Below are positions 17,502-23,445 of a stretch of DNA of 31,395 nt, in pieces. Source of the stretch: a virus; the IMG/VR virus record IMGVR_UViG_3300020429_000007, positions 1 through 31,395 of that record. One strand, 5' to 3'. Both the position numbers and the translations under genes were made by a program. The first letter of the stretch is position 1. Every line of letters begins with the position of its first letter. Under the pieces are notes generated by a model. That model was not told where the DNA came from. It did no database searches and saw only the letters and a list, made by a program, of their open reading frames with translations.

Positions 17502-17917
17502 AGCGTTACAGAGTCTTGCACAGTTTCTATAGTTTGATTTCTTGTGATGATTGATACTGCGTCTAGCCCTGGAGCTAGAAAGTTTTCCATTATTGAAAAG
17601 TCTGATGAGCCTGGAATCATCTCCCACTGAGGCTTGGTAGGTAGATCTGGTGTCACCCATTGAAAGCTAACCTTTCCTGTGTTTTGACTTGTAGTATATG
17701 TGGCATCAGGTGATATGACAGAGCCTTCCTTAACACGAATGTTTGTTCCAGAAACACTGTAGCTATATCCTGTCCTATAGTTTTCAGTGACAATAGTTTC
17801 ATTGATAGTAGAAACACTTTTGCTTGTACTTTGCATCTGATTTGCACTGAACCTAGGAGTGGTAGCCTGTGCATACGAACTATGAAAAGCTATAAACAAA
17901 AGCAACAACCATCTCAT
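17492..17917 (-). CDS. Exported protein of unknown function, third gene of the opposite-strand operon
   Basis: 141 residues from ATG 17917, which overlaps the previous stop by one base (TGATG); a TTG one codon upstream is also possible. The N-terminus MRWLLLLFIAFHSSYAQA is a clean signal peptide with cleavage near YAQA/T. The mature part is Ser/Thr-rich with predicted strands: STINETIVTENYRTGYSYSV, then VSGTNIRVKEGSVISPDATY, and a closing ITRNQTIETVQDSVTLFQ. It lacks cysteines and recognisable catalytic residues, so a structural or binding role in the periplasm or at the surface is more likely than an enzyme. I recall similar proteins in marine cyanomyoviruses. Its 3' end overlaps the next gene's frame. 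Confidence 0.65.
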   Translation of the reverse strand: MRWLLLLFIAFHSSYAQATTPRFSANQMQSTSKSVSTINETIVTENYRTGYSYSVSGTNIRVKEGSVISPDATYTTSQNTGKVSFQWVTPDLPTKPQWEMIPGSSDFSIMENFLAPGLDAVSIITRNQTIETVQDSVTLFQ

Positions 17918-18441
17918 CAATCCAAGCCAAGTGTGATTGTTGATTGGAGCGTTGCAGTTGTTCCAGCACCCATGTCAGATAGGTTTACAGTTAAACCTTG
18001 TCCACTATCTAGCGTGATAGCAACAGAACCAGGATCACCACCAGCCACTACCGTATTCTTGCCCAAAAGAGGTAAGGATGGAACTGCCCCATTGGTTACT
18101 GTGGCAGATAACAGGCTTGGAACACTATCAGCTTGGATATAAGATTCTGATACAGAGAAAGCATCACCAGCAGTAGTAATTGAAAAAGAAGTGTCTGCTG
18201 AAACTACTGGAACACCGTTAGATATACCATTGCTACTAAGATTTAAAGATCCTATTCCACCTGCTGTACCATCATTTGGTGTTACATTCGTACCAGCTAC
18301 ACTGATTGAAGCTGCAATCCTTTCTGATGTAGCTGAAGCTGCGACTGTTGAGACTGAAGCTACACTCTGAATACTGTGAGTGATGTCTGCAAAACTAGCT
18401 GTTGGAAATGCCAGTAAAATCAAAGGTAAGAATTTTTTCAT
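17917..18441 (-). CDS. Exported Ser/Thr/Ala-rich protein, second gene of the opposite-strand operon
   Basis: 174 residues starting with a textbook signal peptide, MKKFLPLILLAFPTASFA/D. The mature protein is very low in charge and rich in Ser, Thr, Ala, Gly and Val (SVASVSTVAASATSERIAAS; GNTVV- and TTATLQSTITL-like strands). It contains no cysteine and only two lysines or arginines in the mature chain. This composition suits a secreted beta-rich surface or structural protein. The start overlaps the upstream stop by four bases (ATGA), and the stop overlaps the downstream start, showing translational coupling. Family: unrecognised, apart from a remembered resemblance to cyanomyovirus hypothetical proteins. 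Confidence 0.68.
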   Translation of the reverse strand: MKKFLPLILLAFPTASFADITHSIQSVASVSTVAASATSERIAASISVAGTNVTPNDGTAGGIGSLNLSSNGISNGVPVVSADTSFSITTAGDAFSVSESYIQADSVPSLLSATVTNGAVPSLPLLGKNTVVAGGDPGSVAITLDSGQGLTVNLSDMGAGTTATLQSTITLGLD

Positions 18442-18848
18442 TTTTTCTCTTCTTTTGTGATTTGAGGTTTGCTTGTTATTAATTCGATAGGCTGACGGAT
18501 TACTATAACTTGCTGTCCACCAGTGCCACCATTATAACTATCATTTTGCTGTTCTTCCTTCTTCTTCTTTTTAGCTCCTGTAGCAGCACCAACAGAAACA
18601 CCCCACCCAGCAAGGATGTTTCCTAGAAGTCCAGCAGCGAAGGTACTATCGACTCTAGGTTGATCTGGTATATCCATACCAAATAACCTATTAGGCAGTT
18701 TTACATATCCAAGAGACAAGACTATAAGACACCAAGCTAAGATTGCTCCTTGTGCAGATGTACTCACTAAGAACATTATTTTTTCTTGATAATCAGGTTT
18801 ATCGTCTTCTTTTGTTTCTTGTATCTGTGCAGTTTTTTGTTCTTCCAT
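18438..18848 (-). CDS. Two-pass membrane protein, first gene of the opposite-strand operon
   Basis: 136 residues: an acidic cytosolic-type N-terminus (EEQKTAQIQETKEDDKPDYQ), membrane segment 1 at about residues 24-50 (IMFLVSTSAQGAILAWCLIV), a short loop, membrane segment 2 at about 69-92 (FAAGLLGNILAGWGVSVGAA), then KKKKK and a polar tail. Charges predict both termini inside. Size, two helices and charged termini resemble class II holins, and T7 holin (gp17.5) lies at the equivalent place after the fibre gene, so a holin role is possible. Against this are the opposite strand and three exported partners. It starts just below a divergent intergenic region containing a 10-bp inverted repeat. Confidence 0.62.
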   Translation of the reverse strand: MEEQKTAQIQETKEDDKPDYQEKIMFLVSTSAQGAILAWCLIVLSLGYVKLPNRLFGMDIPDQPRVDSTFAAGLLGNILAGWGVSVGAATGAKKKKKEEQQNDSYNGGTGGQQVIVIRQPIELITSKPQITKEEKK

Positions 18849-18854
18849 ATAAGA

Positions 18855-18894
18855 AAGACTACTTAGTGTGTGAGGATGAGTCTAAAGTAGTCTT
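18855..18894. repeat. Perfect 10-bp inverted repeat in the divergent intergenic region
   Basis: AAGACTACTT (18855-18864) and AAGTAGTCTT (18885-18894) are exact reverse complements separated by 20 bases. The element lies seven bases upstream of the - strand operon start (18848) and 49 bases upstream of the + strand gene at 18944. Neither side is followed by a convincing T-run, so an operator or a leader hairpin of the - operon is more likely than a terminator. Confidence 0.6.
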
Positions 18895-18943
18895 ATTGCA
18901 AATTTAGCAAATATTGATATGTTTGGAAAGACACACAACTTTA

Positions 18944-19243
18944 ATGAAAGACAAAGATTTTTTTCAATTACTTCTTGGTGACCCTCCAACAGAAATAAAA
19001 TTTGAAATTGAATTAAAAATTAGAGAAATACTACAACTTCCTGACCATTTACTAAAAGAACATTGCATTGAATTAGTAAGACACTCAAGACTGCAAGACT
19101 TATTGCTTACTGCTGCCCTTACTCGTGTGTCAGAAGCAGAAGGAAAACTATACAAATTGGAGAATAAATTACAGAAATACGAACAAAGTAGTATTTTCAA
19201 TAAGATTCTCTATATTTTGTTTGGCAAAACAACTAAAAAATGA
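18944..19243 (+). CDS. Small helical protein of unknown function before the terminase genes
   Basis: 99 residues from ATG 18944 (MKDKDFFQLLLGDPPTEIKF). The frame is open ten codons further to TTG 18914, but that start has no support. The protein is almost all helix: an acidic N-terminal helix EIELKIREILQL, a middle LVRHSRLQDLLLTAALTRV, a coiled-coil-like EAEGKLYKLENKLQKYEQ, then a hydrophobic end FNKILYILFG followed by KTTKK. The final segment might dip into a membrane but is too short to span one. T7 has lysis genes near its small terminase, so a lysis role is possible but unsupported. It is the first + strand gene after the divergent promoter region and precedes terS by 28 bases. Confidence 0.6.
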   Translation: MKDKDFFQLLLGDPPTEIKFEIELKIREILQLPDHLLKEHCIELVRHSRLQDLLLTAALTRVSEAEGKLYKLENKLQKYEQSSIFNKILYILFGKTTKK

Positions 19244-19271
19244 TTATATTAATTCATAAATACAGCTAACT

Positions 19272-19490
19272 ATGGATAAGAATTTTAAATTATTAGAACA
19301 GTTACACCTAGTCTTAGCTCAAGAATTATTAGACAAAGTTAAAAGTGGTGATGCAAAGGCAGGGGATCTAAATGTAGCTAGACAGTTCTTAAAAGATAAT
19401 GGTGTTGAGTGTATTCCTGTAGAAAAGAATCCTATGGAAGAACTAATGTTAAATTTACCAGACCTAGATGCTGTACCTTTAGCTGATTAA
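19272..19490 (+). CDS. Small terminase subunit (T7 gp18-like DNA maturase A)
   Basis: 72 residues. The core GDAKAGDLNVARQFLKDNGVEC is the signature of T7-type small terminases, where LNVARQFLKDNGV forms the conserved helix. The protein recognises concatemer junctions and directs the large subunit to cut and package DNA. It is slightly shorter than T7 gp18 (89 residues) and ends acidic (LPDLDAVPLAD). It sits just upstream of terL with a three-base gap, the usual pairing. The start ATG is well placed, with no other in-frame candidate nearby and no strong Shine-Dalgarno site. Confidence 0.87.
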   Translation: MDKNFKLLEQLHLVLAQELLDKVKSGDAKAGDLNVARQFLKDNGVECIPVEKNPMEELMLNLPDLDAVPLAD

Positions 19491-19493
19491 TAA

Positions 19494-21215
19494 TTGCACC
19501 CCTTACCAGAAAAACTACAAGACTTTAGATATTTCTTAATTGTTACTTGGAGACATCTAAACCTACCAGACCCTACACCAGTTCAGTTAGACATAGCTGA
19601 ATACCTACAATATGGTGCTAGACGTAAAATCATACAAGGATTTAGAGGTGTAGGTAAGAGTTGGATTACTTCAACATACGTTGTGTGGAGACTTCGTATG
19701 AATCCACAACTTAAATTCTTAGTTGTCTCAGCCAGTAAAGACAGAGCAGATAATTTTACTACCTTCACTATGCGTCTTATCAATGAGATGCCTATACTCT
19801 CTCCATTGATCCCCAGAGACGATCAGAGGAACAGTAAGGTAAGTTTTGATGTAAGACCAGCACAAGCTGATCATGCACCCTCCTGTTCGTCCAGAGGGGT
19901 CTTAGGACAAATGTCTGGTGCTAGGGCAGATGAAGTTATCGCTGATGACGTAGAAGTTCCCAATAATTCTTTTACTCAACCTATGAGAGACAAGTTATCT
20001 GAAGCTGTAAAAGAATTTGAAGCAATACTAAAACCAAATGGCAAGATTACTTTCCTTGGTACACCACAGGTAGAAAATTCTGTTTATCTCACACTAGAAG
20101 AACGTGGATATGAAACTAGAATCTGGACTGCACGTTATCCAGAACTAAAAAACAACTACGGAGATAGACTTGCTCCAAAAATCCAGAAAGAACTCCTAGA
20201 AGGTCTAGTAAAGCCACAAGATCCTGTAGATCCTATAAGGTTCTCTGCACAGGATCTAATGGAACGTGAAGCTTCCTATGGTCGTTCTGGCTTTAATCTA
20301 CAATTCCAACTAGACACCACTTTGTCAGACCAAGATAGATACCCATTAAAAATAAACGACCTAGTAATTGCTTCCATCAACAAAGAATTTGCACCAGAAA
20401 AAGTTATCTGGTCTAACAATCCCGAATATGTGATACAAGATTTACCCTGCGTTGGCTTCAATGGTGACAGATTTCATAGACCTGCACAAGAATTTGGTGA
20501 CTTCATAGAATACACAGGCTCAGTTATGTTTGTTGACCCTTCAGGAAAAGGTAAGGATCAGACCGCTATAAGCTGCGTTAAGATGCTTAACGGTAATTTA
20601 TACGTAACTGAGTGTTTAGGCTTGTCTGGGGGCTATACAGACCCCGTTCTGGATAAAATATCAAGACTGGCTAAAGAAAATAATATTAATACTATCCTCA
20701 TTGAACAAAACTTCGGGGGTGGTATGTTTGCTGAACTACTAAAACCCTTCATATCTCGAATACACCCCTGTCAAATCGAAGACATCAGAAACAACAAGAC
20801 CAAAGAATTACGCATAATTGATACCCTCGAACCTGTTATGAACTCTCACCGTCTAATTATCGACCGCAAAGTAATAGAAAAAGACTTTCGTTCCAACCCT
20901 CAAGAAACTCCAGAACGTAGATTAAAACTTCAACTCGTTTATCAACTATCACGTATTTCCCGTCATAGAGGTTCCCTTGTACATGACGACCTCGTAGATT
21001 CCCTCGCTGGTGCAGTTGCCTATTGGACTGAGTACATGGCTCAAAACGAAGACCTTAACATGGCTAAAAGGCAAGATGAACTTCTCTCAATACACACTGA
21101 TAACTGGGCTTACCTACTAAACAACACCATCTCTCAAACTGCTATGGGTATGACCCCTCAACAAATCAAAAATAGCAACCCCAAAAACCAAGGCTTTATC
21201 AGCGATCTCTATTAG
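19494..21215 (+). CDS. Large terminase subunit (T7 gp19-like DNA maturase B)
   Basis: 573 residues (T7 gp19 is 586), starting at TTG; the next internal Met is after the ATPase motif, so TTG is needed. The ATPase domain has Walker A GFRGVGKS (residues 49-56), Walker B VIADDVE (148-154) and coupling motif FLGTPQ (187-192). The RNase H-like nuclease domain has D348 in MFVDPSGKGKDQTA, E404 in ILIEQNFGG and D498/D499 in HDDLVDSLAGA. It cuts concatemeric DNA at genome ends and pumps it into the prohead. Its stop codon lies inside an SP6-like promoter. The last 300 bases use noticeably more C-rich codons than the structural genes. Confidence 0.95.
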   Translation: MHPLPEKLQDFRYFLIVTWRHLNLPDPTPVQLDIAEYLQYGARRKIIQGFRGVGKSWITSTYVVWRLRMNPQLKFLVVSASKDRADNFTTFTMRLINEMPILSPLIPRDDQRNSKVSFDVRPAQADHAPSCSSRGVLGQMSGARADEVIADDVEVPNNSFTQPMRDKLSEAVKEFEAILKPNGKITFLGTPQVENSVYLTLEERGYETRIWTARYPELKNNYGDRLAPKIQKELLEGLVKPQDPVDPIRFSAQDLMEREASYGRSGFNLQFQLDTTLSDQDRYPLKINDLVIASINKEFAPEKVIWSNNPEYVIQDLPCVGFNGDRFHRPAQEFGDFIEYTGSVMFVDPSGKGKDQTAISCVKMLNGNLYVTECLGLSGGYTDPVLDKISRLAKENNINTILIEQNFGGGMFAELLKPFISRIHPCQIEDIRNNKTKELRIIDTLEPVMNSHRLIIDRKVIEKDFRSNPQETPERRLKLQLVYQLSRISRHRGSLVHDDLVDSLAGAVAYWTEYMAQNEDLNMAKRQDELLSIHTDNWAYLLNNTISQTAMGMTPQQIKNSNPKNQGFISDLY

Positions 21216-21232
21216 GTCGCACTATAGGAGAG
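21210..21232 (+). promoter_or_regulatory. SP6/T7-type phage RNA polymerase promoter
   Basis: The 23 bases match the SP6 promoter from -17 to +6 at 18 positions, including TTAGGT, then CACTATAG with +1 at G21227 and AGAG at the end. The T7 consensus matches fewer (15). It overlaps the terL stop codon. T7 has its phiOR promoter at the same place, between the terminase gene and the right terminal repeat. Transcripts would begin GGAGAGAG and could fold GGAGA against TCTCC at 21245-21249. Confidence 0.72.
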
Positions 21233-21445
21233 AGTAATGGTTCGTCTCCCTCCCTCTAATTAGTGTTACCTAAGATTACACTAAGTGTCTACTAAGGGGG
21301 ATCTAAGGATTAACAAAGATTTCTCTGCCTACCTGCCTTCCTTCCTATCCAAATAGTTTTACTACAAAAATTTGAAGGGGTTATACGTATATAGAAAATA
21401 AATTTTACCCCCTAGCCTGTCGCAAAAATATAAAAATAATAGCCT

Positions 21446-21478
21446 AATCCTAGTAAAACTATTGATATAACTAGGATT
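21446..21478. repeat. 9-bp perfect hairpin in the junction region
   Basis: AATCCTAGT (21446-21454) pairs with ACTAGGATT (21470-21478) across a 15-base loop. There is no clear T-run on either side, so a terminator role is weak. It is the first of two hairpins nested in the larger inverted repeat. Confidence 0.7.
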
Positions 21479-21480
21479 TC

Positions 21481-21499
21481 ATAATATATCTTATATTAT
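21481..21499. repeat. 8-bp AT-only hairpin with 3-base loop
   Basis: ATAATATA (21481-21488) and TATATTAT (21492-21499) flank the loop TCT. It is composed only of A-T pairs and so melts easily. Placed two bases after the previous hairpin, it could act as an unwinding element. Confidence 0.55.
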
Positions 21500-21542
21500 T
21501 CTTAGTGTATTTTGTCTTATTTTCCTTGCTTGCATGTATTCA

Positions 21543-21570
21543 TTTTCATATTATCGCTAGGGGGTATAAT
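21543..21570 (+). promoter_or_regulatory. Candidate host sigma-70 early promoter
   Basis: A perfect TATAAT (21565-21570) is preceded by TTTTCA (21543-21548; four of six matches to TTGACA) with a 16-base spacer. It points at the early genes, whose first start codon is about 150 bases away. A host-read promoter is required before the phage polymerase gene can be expressed. The -35 match is modest. Confidence 0.5.
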
Positions 21571-21722
21571 GCAACAAAATGTTAAGAAGTAATTACTAAG
21601 TGATACTAAGGGGATTGAGGGAATCAATAAGCAAATACTTCACAAATACCAGAATATGTTGGTATATTAAAAACAGTTAGTAAACCAGCTAACTAATCAG
21701 TACAAACCAATCAACCAAAACT

Positions 21723-22679
21723 ATGACATTTACTTCAAAGAAACCAAGAGTAAAAGTAGAGGAAGAAATTCTTAAGGATGTTATCAACGCTCTTGAAAAT
21801 AGGACTTCAGATATTAGTCCTTGGCGTAAGCCTTGGAAGCCTGACAATCAGGGAATACATCAAAACTTCTTAACTGGTCATCATTACACAGGATCTAATC
21901 CAATTATCTTGGAATTATATATGTGGTCTAAAGGTCAAGACCTACCTTTGTGGATAGGTTACGGCCAAGCCAAAGAGCAAGGGTGGGTAGTTAAGAAGGG
22001 ATCTAAAGCTGCAAGAATCTTAAGACCTAACCCCTTTAAGATAGATCTTACTAATGAAGATGGCTCACCTAAACTTGATAAAGAAGGGAACCAAGAATTT
22101 ATTATGAAGGTTAGCTTTAAAGGAGCTACTGTCTTTAATGTTTCAGATATTGAAGGTAAAGACCAAAAGAGCCAAGAAAAATTAGATGCAAAGTTAGCAG
22201 AATTTAAGAATCAAAGTATTAAATCTGCAAGACCTTTAGCACTTAGGTGTAAGGAAGCCTTAGAGCGTCTTATGACATACTCAAAAGGCTTAGAAGGTGG
22301 TTTACATCATGCAGGTGATAGAGCCTTTTATAGGAGCTCTCAAGACCTTGTGAACATGCCAAGAAGGGAATCGTTTGAGAATGATGAAGCCTATCTTGCA
22401 ACCTTGGCACATGAGTTTTCACACTCAACCGCACATAAGACAAGATTAGATTTACCAATAGGTAATGCTTTTGGATCTAAGCCTTATGCCTTGGAAGAAT
22501 TAAGAGCAGAATTTGCAAGCATGTTAATCACTAATAGACTACAAATTAGCTGCGATACTCAGAACCATGTAGCATATTTTGATTCTTGGATTAAAGCTCT
22601 TGATGGTAAAGCATCTAACCTTATGAAAGTATTCTCTAATGCTGTTAAAGCTGCTGATCTTGTAGTAGGTGAGCAGTAA
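21723..22679 (+). CDS. ArdC-like antirestriction protein with zinc metalloprotease domain
   Basis: 318 residues. The N-terminal half matches the ArdC/TraC-type ssDNA-binding domain (DUF1738): helix VINALENRTSDISPWRKPW, then PDNQGIHQNFLTGHHYTGSNPI, WIGYGQAKEQGWVVKKGSK and ATVFNVSDIEG. The C-terminal half is the associated metallopeptidase domain, with zinc motif HEFSH (H230-H234) and the following ALEELRAEFAS (Glu residues 258-263, probable third ligand and family hallmark). ArdC proteins protect incoming DNA against type I restriction and coat single strands. As the first gene of the early region it would be made on entry, which suits a counter-defence role. It ends just before a strong terminator. 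Protective activity is inferred from the family. Confidence 0.85.
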   Translation: MTFTSKKPRVKVEEEILKDVINALENRTSDISPWRKPWKPDNQGIHQNFLTGHHYTGSNPIILELYMWSKGQDLPLWIGYGQAKEQGWVVKKGSKAARILRPNPFKIDLTNEDGSPKLDKEGNQEFIMKVSFKGATVFNVSDIEGKDQKSQEKLDAKLAEFKNQSIKSARPLALRCKEALERLMTYSKGLEGGLHHAGDRAFYRSSQDLVNMPRRESFENDEAYLATLAHEFSHSTAHKTRLDLPIGNAFGSKPYALEELRAEFASMLITNRLQISCDTQNHVAYFDSWIKALDGKASNLMKVFSNAVKAADLVVGEQ

Positions 22680-22689
22680 TAAATTATCT

Positions 22690-22738
22690 AGTCAACCTAA
22701 TAAACTTACCTTTGGGCGTTTTATGGGTTGACTTTTTT
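22690..22738 (+). terminator. Rho-independent terminator after the ArdC-like gene
   Basis: AGTCAACC (22690-22697) pairs perfectly with GGTTGACT (22726-22733), followed by a run of Ts to 22738. The 28-base loop is long and holds an 18-base sequence that recurs exactly upstream of the integrase gene. It would separate ArdC transcription from the genes downstream, so a conditional terminator is conceivable. Confidence 0.75.
22697..22714 (+). repeat. 18-bp exact direct repeat, copy 1 (terminator loop)
   Basis: CTAATAAACTTACCTTTG, identical to 24447-24464, lies in the loop of the terminator after the ArdC-like gene. The two copies bracket the block of small early genes. Confidence 0.85.
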
Positions 22739-22811
22739 AATGTCTTAAATTACACTAGATATAGTCATGTTTATATGACTTACAACCAATTTACAAAAGG
22801 AGCCAAGCATC

Positions 22812-23117
22812 ATGCCGTGCCTACAAGGTTATGTTAAAACAACTTACTCACAGTTAGTAGAGAAGTTAGGAGAACCCACTTATAAAAGGGAAGGAACTTA
22901 CAGTAATCCTACTGAAAATGATGGGGACGGAAAGACATCAACAGAATTTAATAGACCCTTTGATGATTCTTTCTATGTCTATGACTGGAAGCTAGACGAA
23001 ACACCAATGAAAGAACATTGGTGGCATATAGGAGGAGAGACACAACAATGTCTCAGAGACTTTGAACTAGCTACTGGTTTAAAAGCAACCAGTTCTCATA
23101 ATTTCTACCCTAATTAA
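22812..23117 (+). CDS. Conserved phage protein of unknown function
   Basis: 101 residues with a good Shine-Dalgarno site (AAAGGAG, about nine bases before ATG). The pattern YVKTTYSQLVEKLGEPTYK, then FYVYDWK, then EHWWHIGG resembles a small conserved family I remember from many phages, which reads Y..L...FG.P near the start, then TIYDWK and WHIGG. Its function is unknown. It is the first gene after the terminator, so it needs its own promoter or read-through. AT-rich DNA at 22740-22800 could supply one, including TAGATATAGT and a 6-bp hairpin AGTCAT/ATGACT. The small size and acidic character fit early host-takeover proteins, but this is a guess. Confidence 0.65.
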   Translation: MPCLQGYVKTTYSQLVEKLGEPTYKREGTYSNPTENDGDGKTSTEFNRPFDDSFYVYDWKLDETPMKEHWWHIGGETQQCLRDFELATGLKATSSHNFYPN

Positions 23118-23119
23118 CA

Positions 23120-23266
23120 ATGACTATTTACGAATACTTTGATTCTTTAACCAACATAGGTCTAGGGATTTCACACTCAGAAGAATTTGAAGATGCAATT
23201 AATGACACTCTTGCATTAATACAAGAGTCATCACTAGCTGATATTGAATCAGGGGAAGATGACTAA
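23120..23266 (+). CDS. Small acidic ORF (48 residues)
   Basis: ATG lies two bases after the previous stop (TAACAATG). The product, MTIYEYFDSLTNIGLGISHS then EEFEDAINDTLALIQESSLA then DIESGEDD, is a very acidic helical peptide. Its 3' end carries the AGGGGAAG ribosome-binding site of the following gene and overlaps its start by eight bases, a layout that supports both being real genes. The function is unknown; acidic small early proteins of phages sometimes mimic DNA or inhibit host enzymes, for which there is no direct evidence here. Confidence 0.6.
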   Translation: MTIYEYFDSLTNIGLGISHSEEFEDAINDTLALIQESSLADIESGEDD

Positions 23267-23429
23267 AAGAAAAACCTATCAAACTCTTTGGGAACTAGAG
23301 AGTATTTATCACCGAGCCTGTAGGATTACAGGCTCTTCTATTGATACTGATTTCTTACACAATAAAGATCCAAAAGAGTGTATATCTTTATTGAAAAGAA
23401 AAACTATTGAAACTATTTTAAAAATCTAA
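23259..23429 (+). CDS. Small basic ORF (56 residues)
   Basis: Start chosen at ATG 23259, which follows AGGGGAAG and overlaps the stop of the previous gene (ATGACTAA), rather than an upstream TTG at 23244. The product MTKRKTYQTLWELESIYHR continues with ACRITGSSIDTDFL and ends KRKTIETILKI. It is basic and helical with no recognised domain. Placement between other closely packed early genes with good ribosome-binding sites supports expression. The acidic product immediately upstream and this basic one might act together, but that is only suggested by charge. Confidence 0.55.
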   Translation: MTKRKTYQTLWELESIYHRACRITGSSIDTDFLHNKDPKECISLLKRKTIETILKI

Positions 23430-23445
23430 ACAAGGAGGAACCACA

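Larger units (their letters stand above)
21406..21566. repeat. 11-bp inverted repeat enclosing two hairpins
   Basis: TACCCCCTAGC (21406-21416) and GCTAGGGGGTA (21556-21566) are exact reverse complements 139 bases apart in otherwise AT-rich DNA. The enclosed segment contains two further perfect hairpins. The right arm overlaps the candidate -10 box at 21565. This may be a packaging, replication or regulatory structure. Confidence 0.75.
21216..21722. other. Non-coding late/early junction, probable site of genome ends
   Basis: 507 bases without a gene, bounded by terL and the first early gene. It holds the SP6-like promoter, a block of C/T-rich sequence (21245-21257), two imperfect copies of a CTAAGTG..TACTAAGGGG element (about 21280-21300 and 21597-21613), four G tracts on the top strand, nested palindromes (21406-21566) and a host-type promoter candidate. 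T7-like genomes have direct terminal repeats between the terminase and early genes, so the physical ends probably lie here. Exact ends cannot be seen in an assembled sequence. Confidence 0.7.

Noticed and set aside
17831-18142. A 103-codon + strand frame opposite the - strand operon.
   Set aside because: It runs against two signal-peptide genes with exact start/stop overlaps, and its own product has no recognisable features.
19255-19262. CATAAATA before the small terminase gene and GTAAATA before the porin-like gene, resembling T4-type late promoters.
   Set aside because: Such short AT-rich words are common here, one is only nine bases from the ATG, and a T7-like phage would not carry the T4 late sigma system.
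21237-21263. An 8-codon frame (MVRLPPSN) after the SP6-like promoter with GGAGAG upstream.
   Set aside because: Too short to support as a gene, and the GGAGAG is part of the promoter start region.
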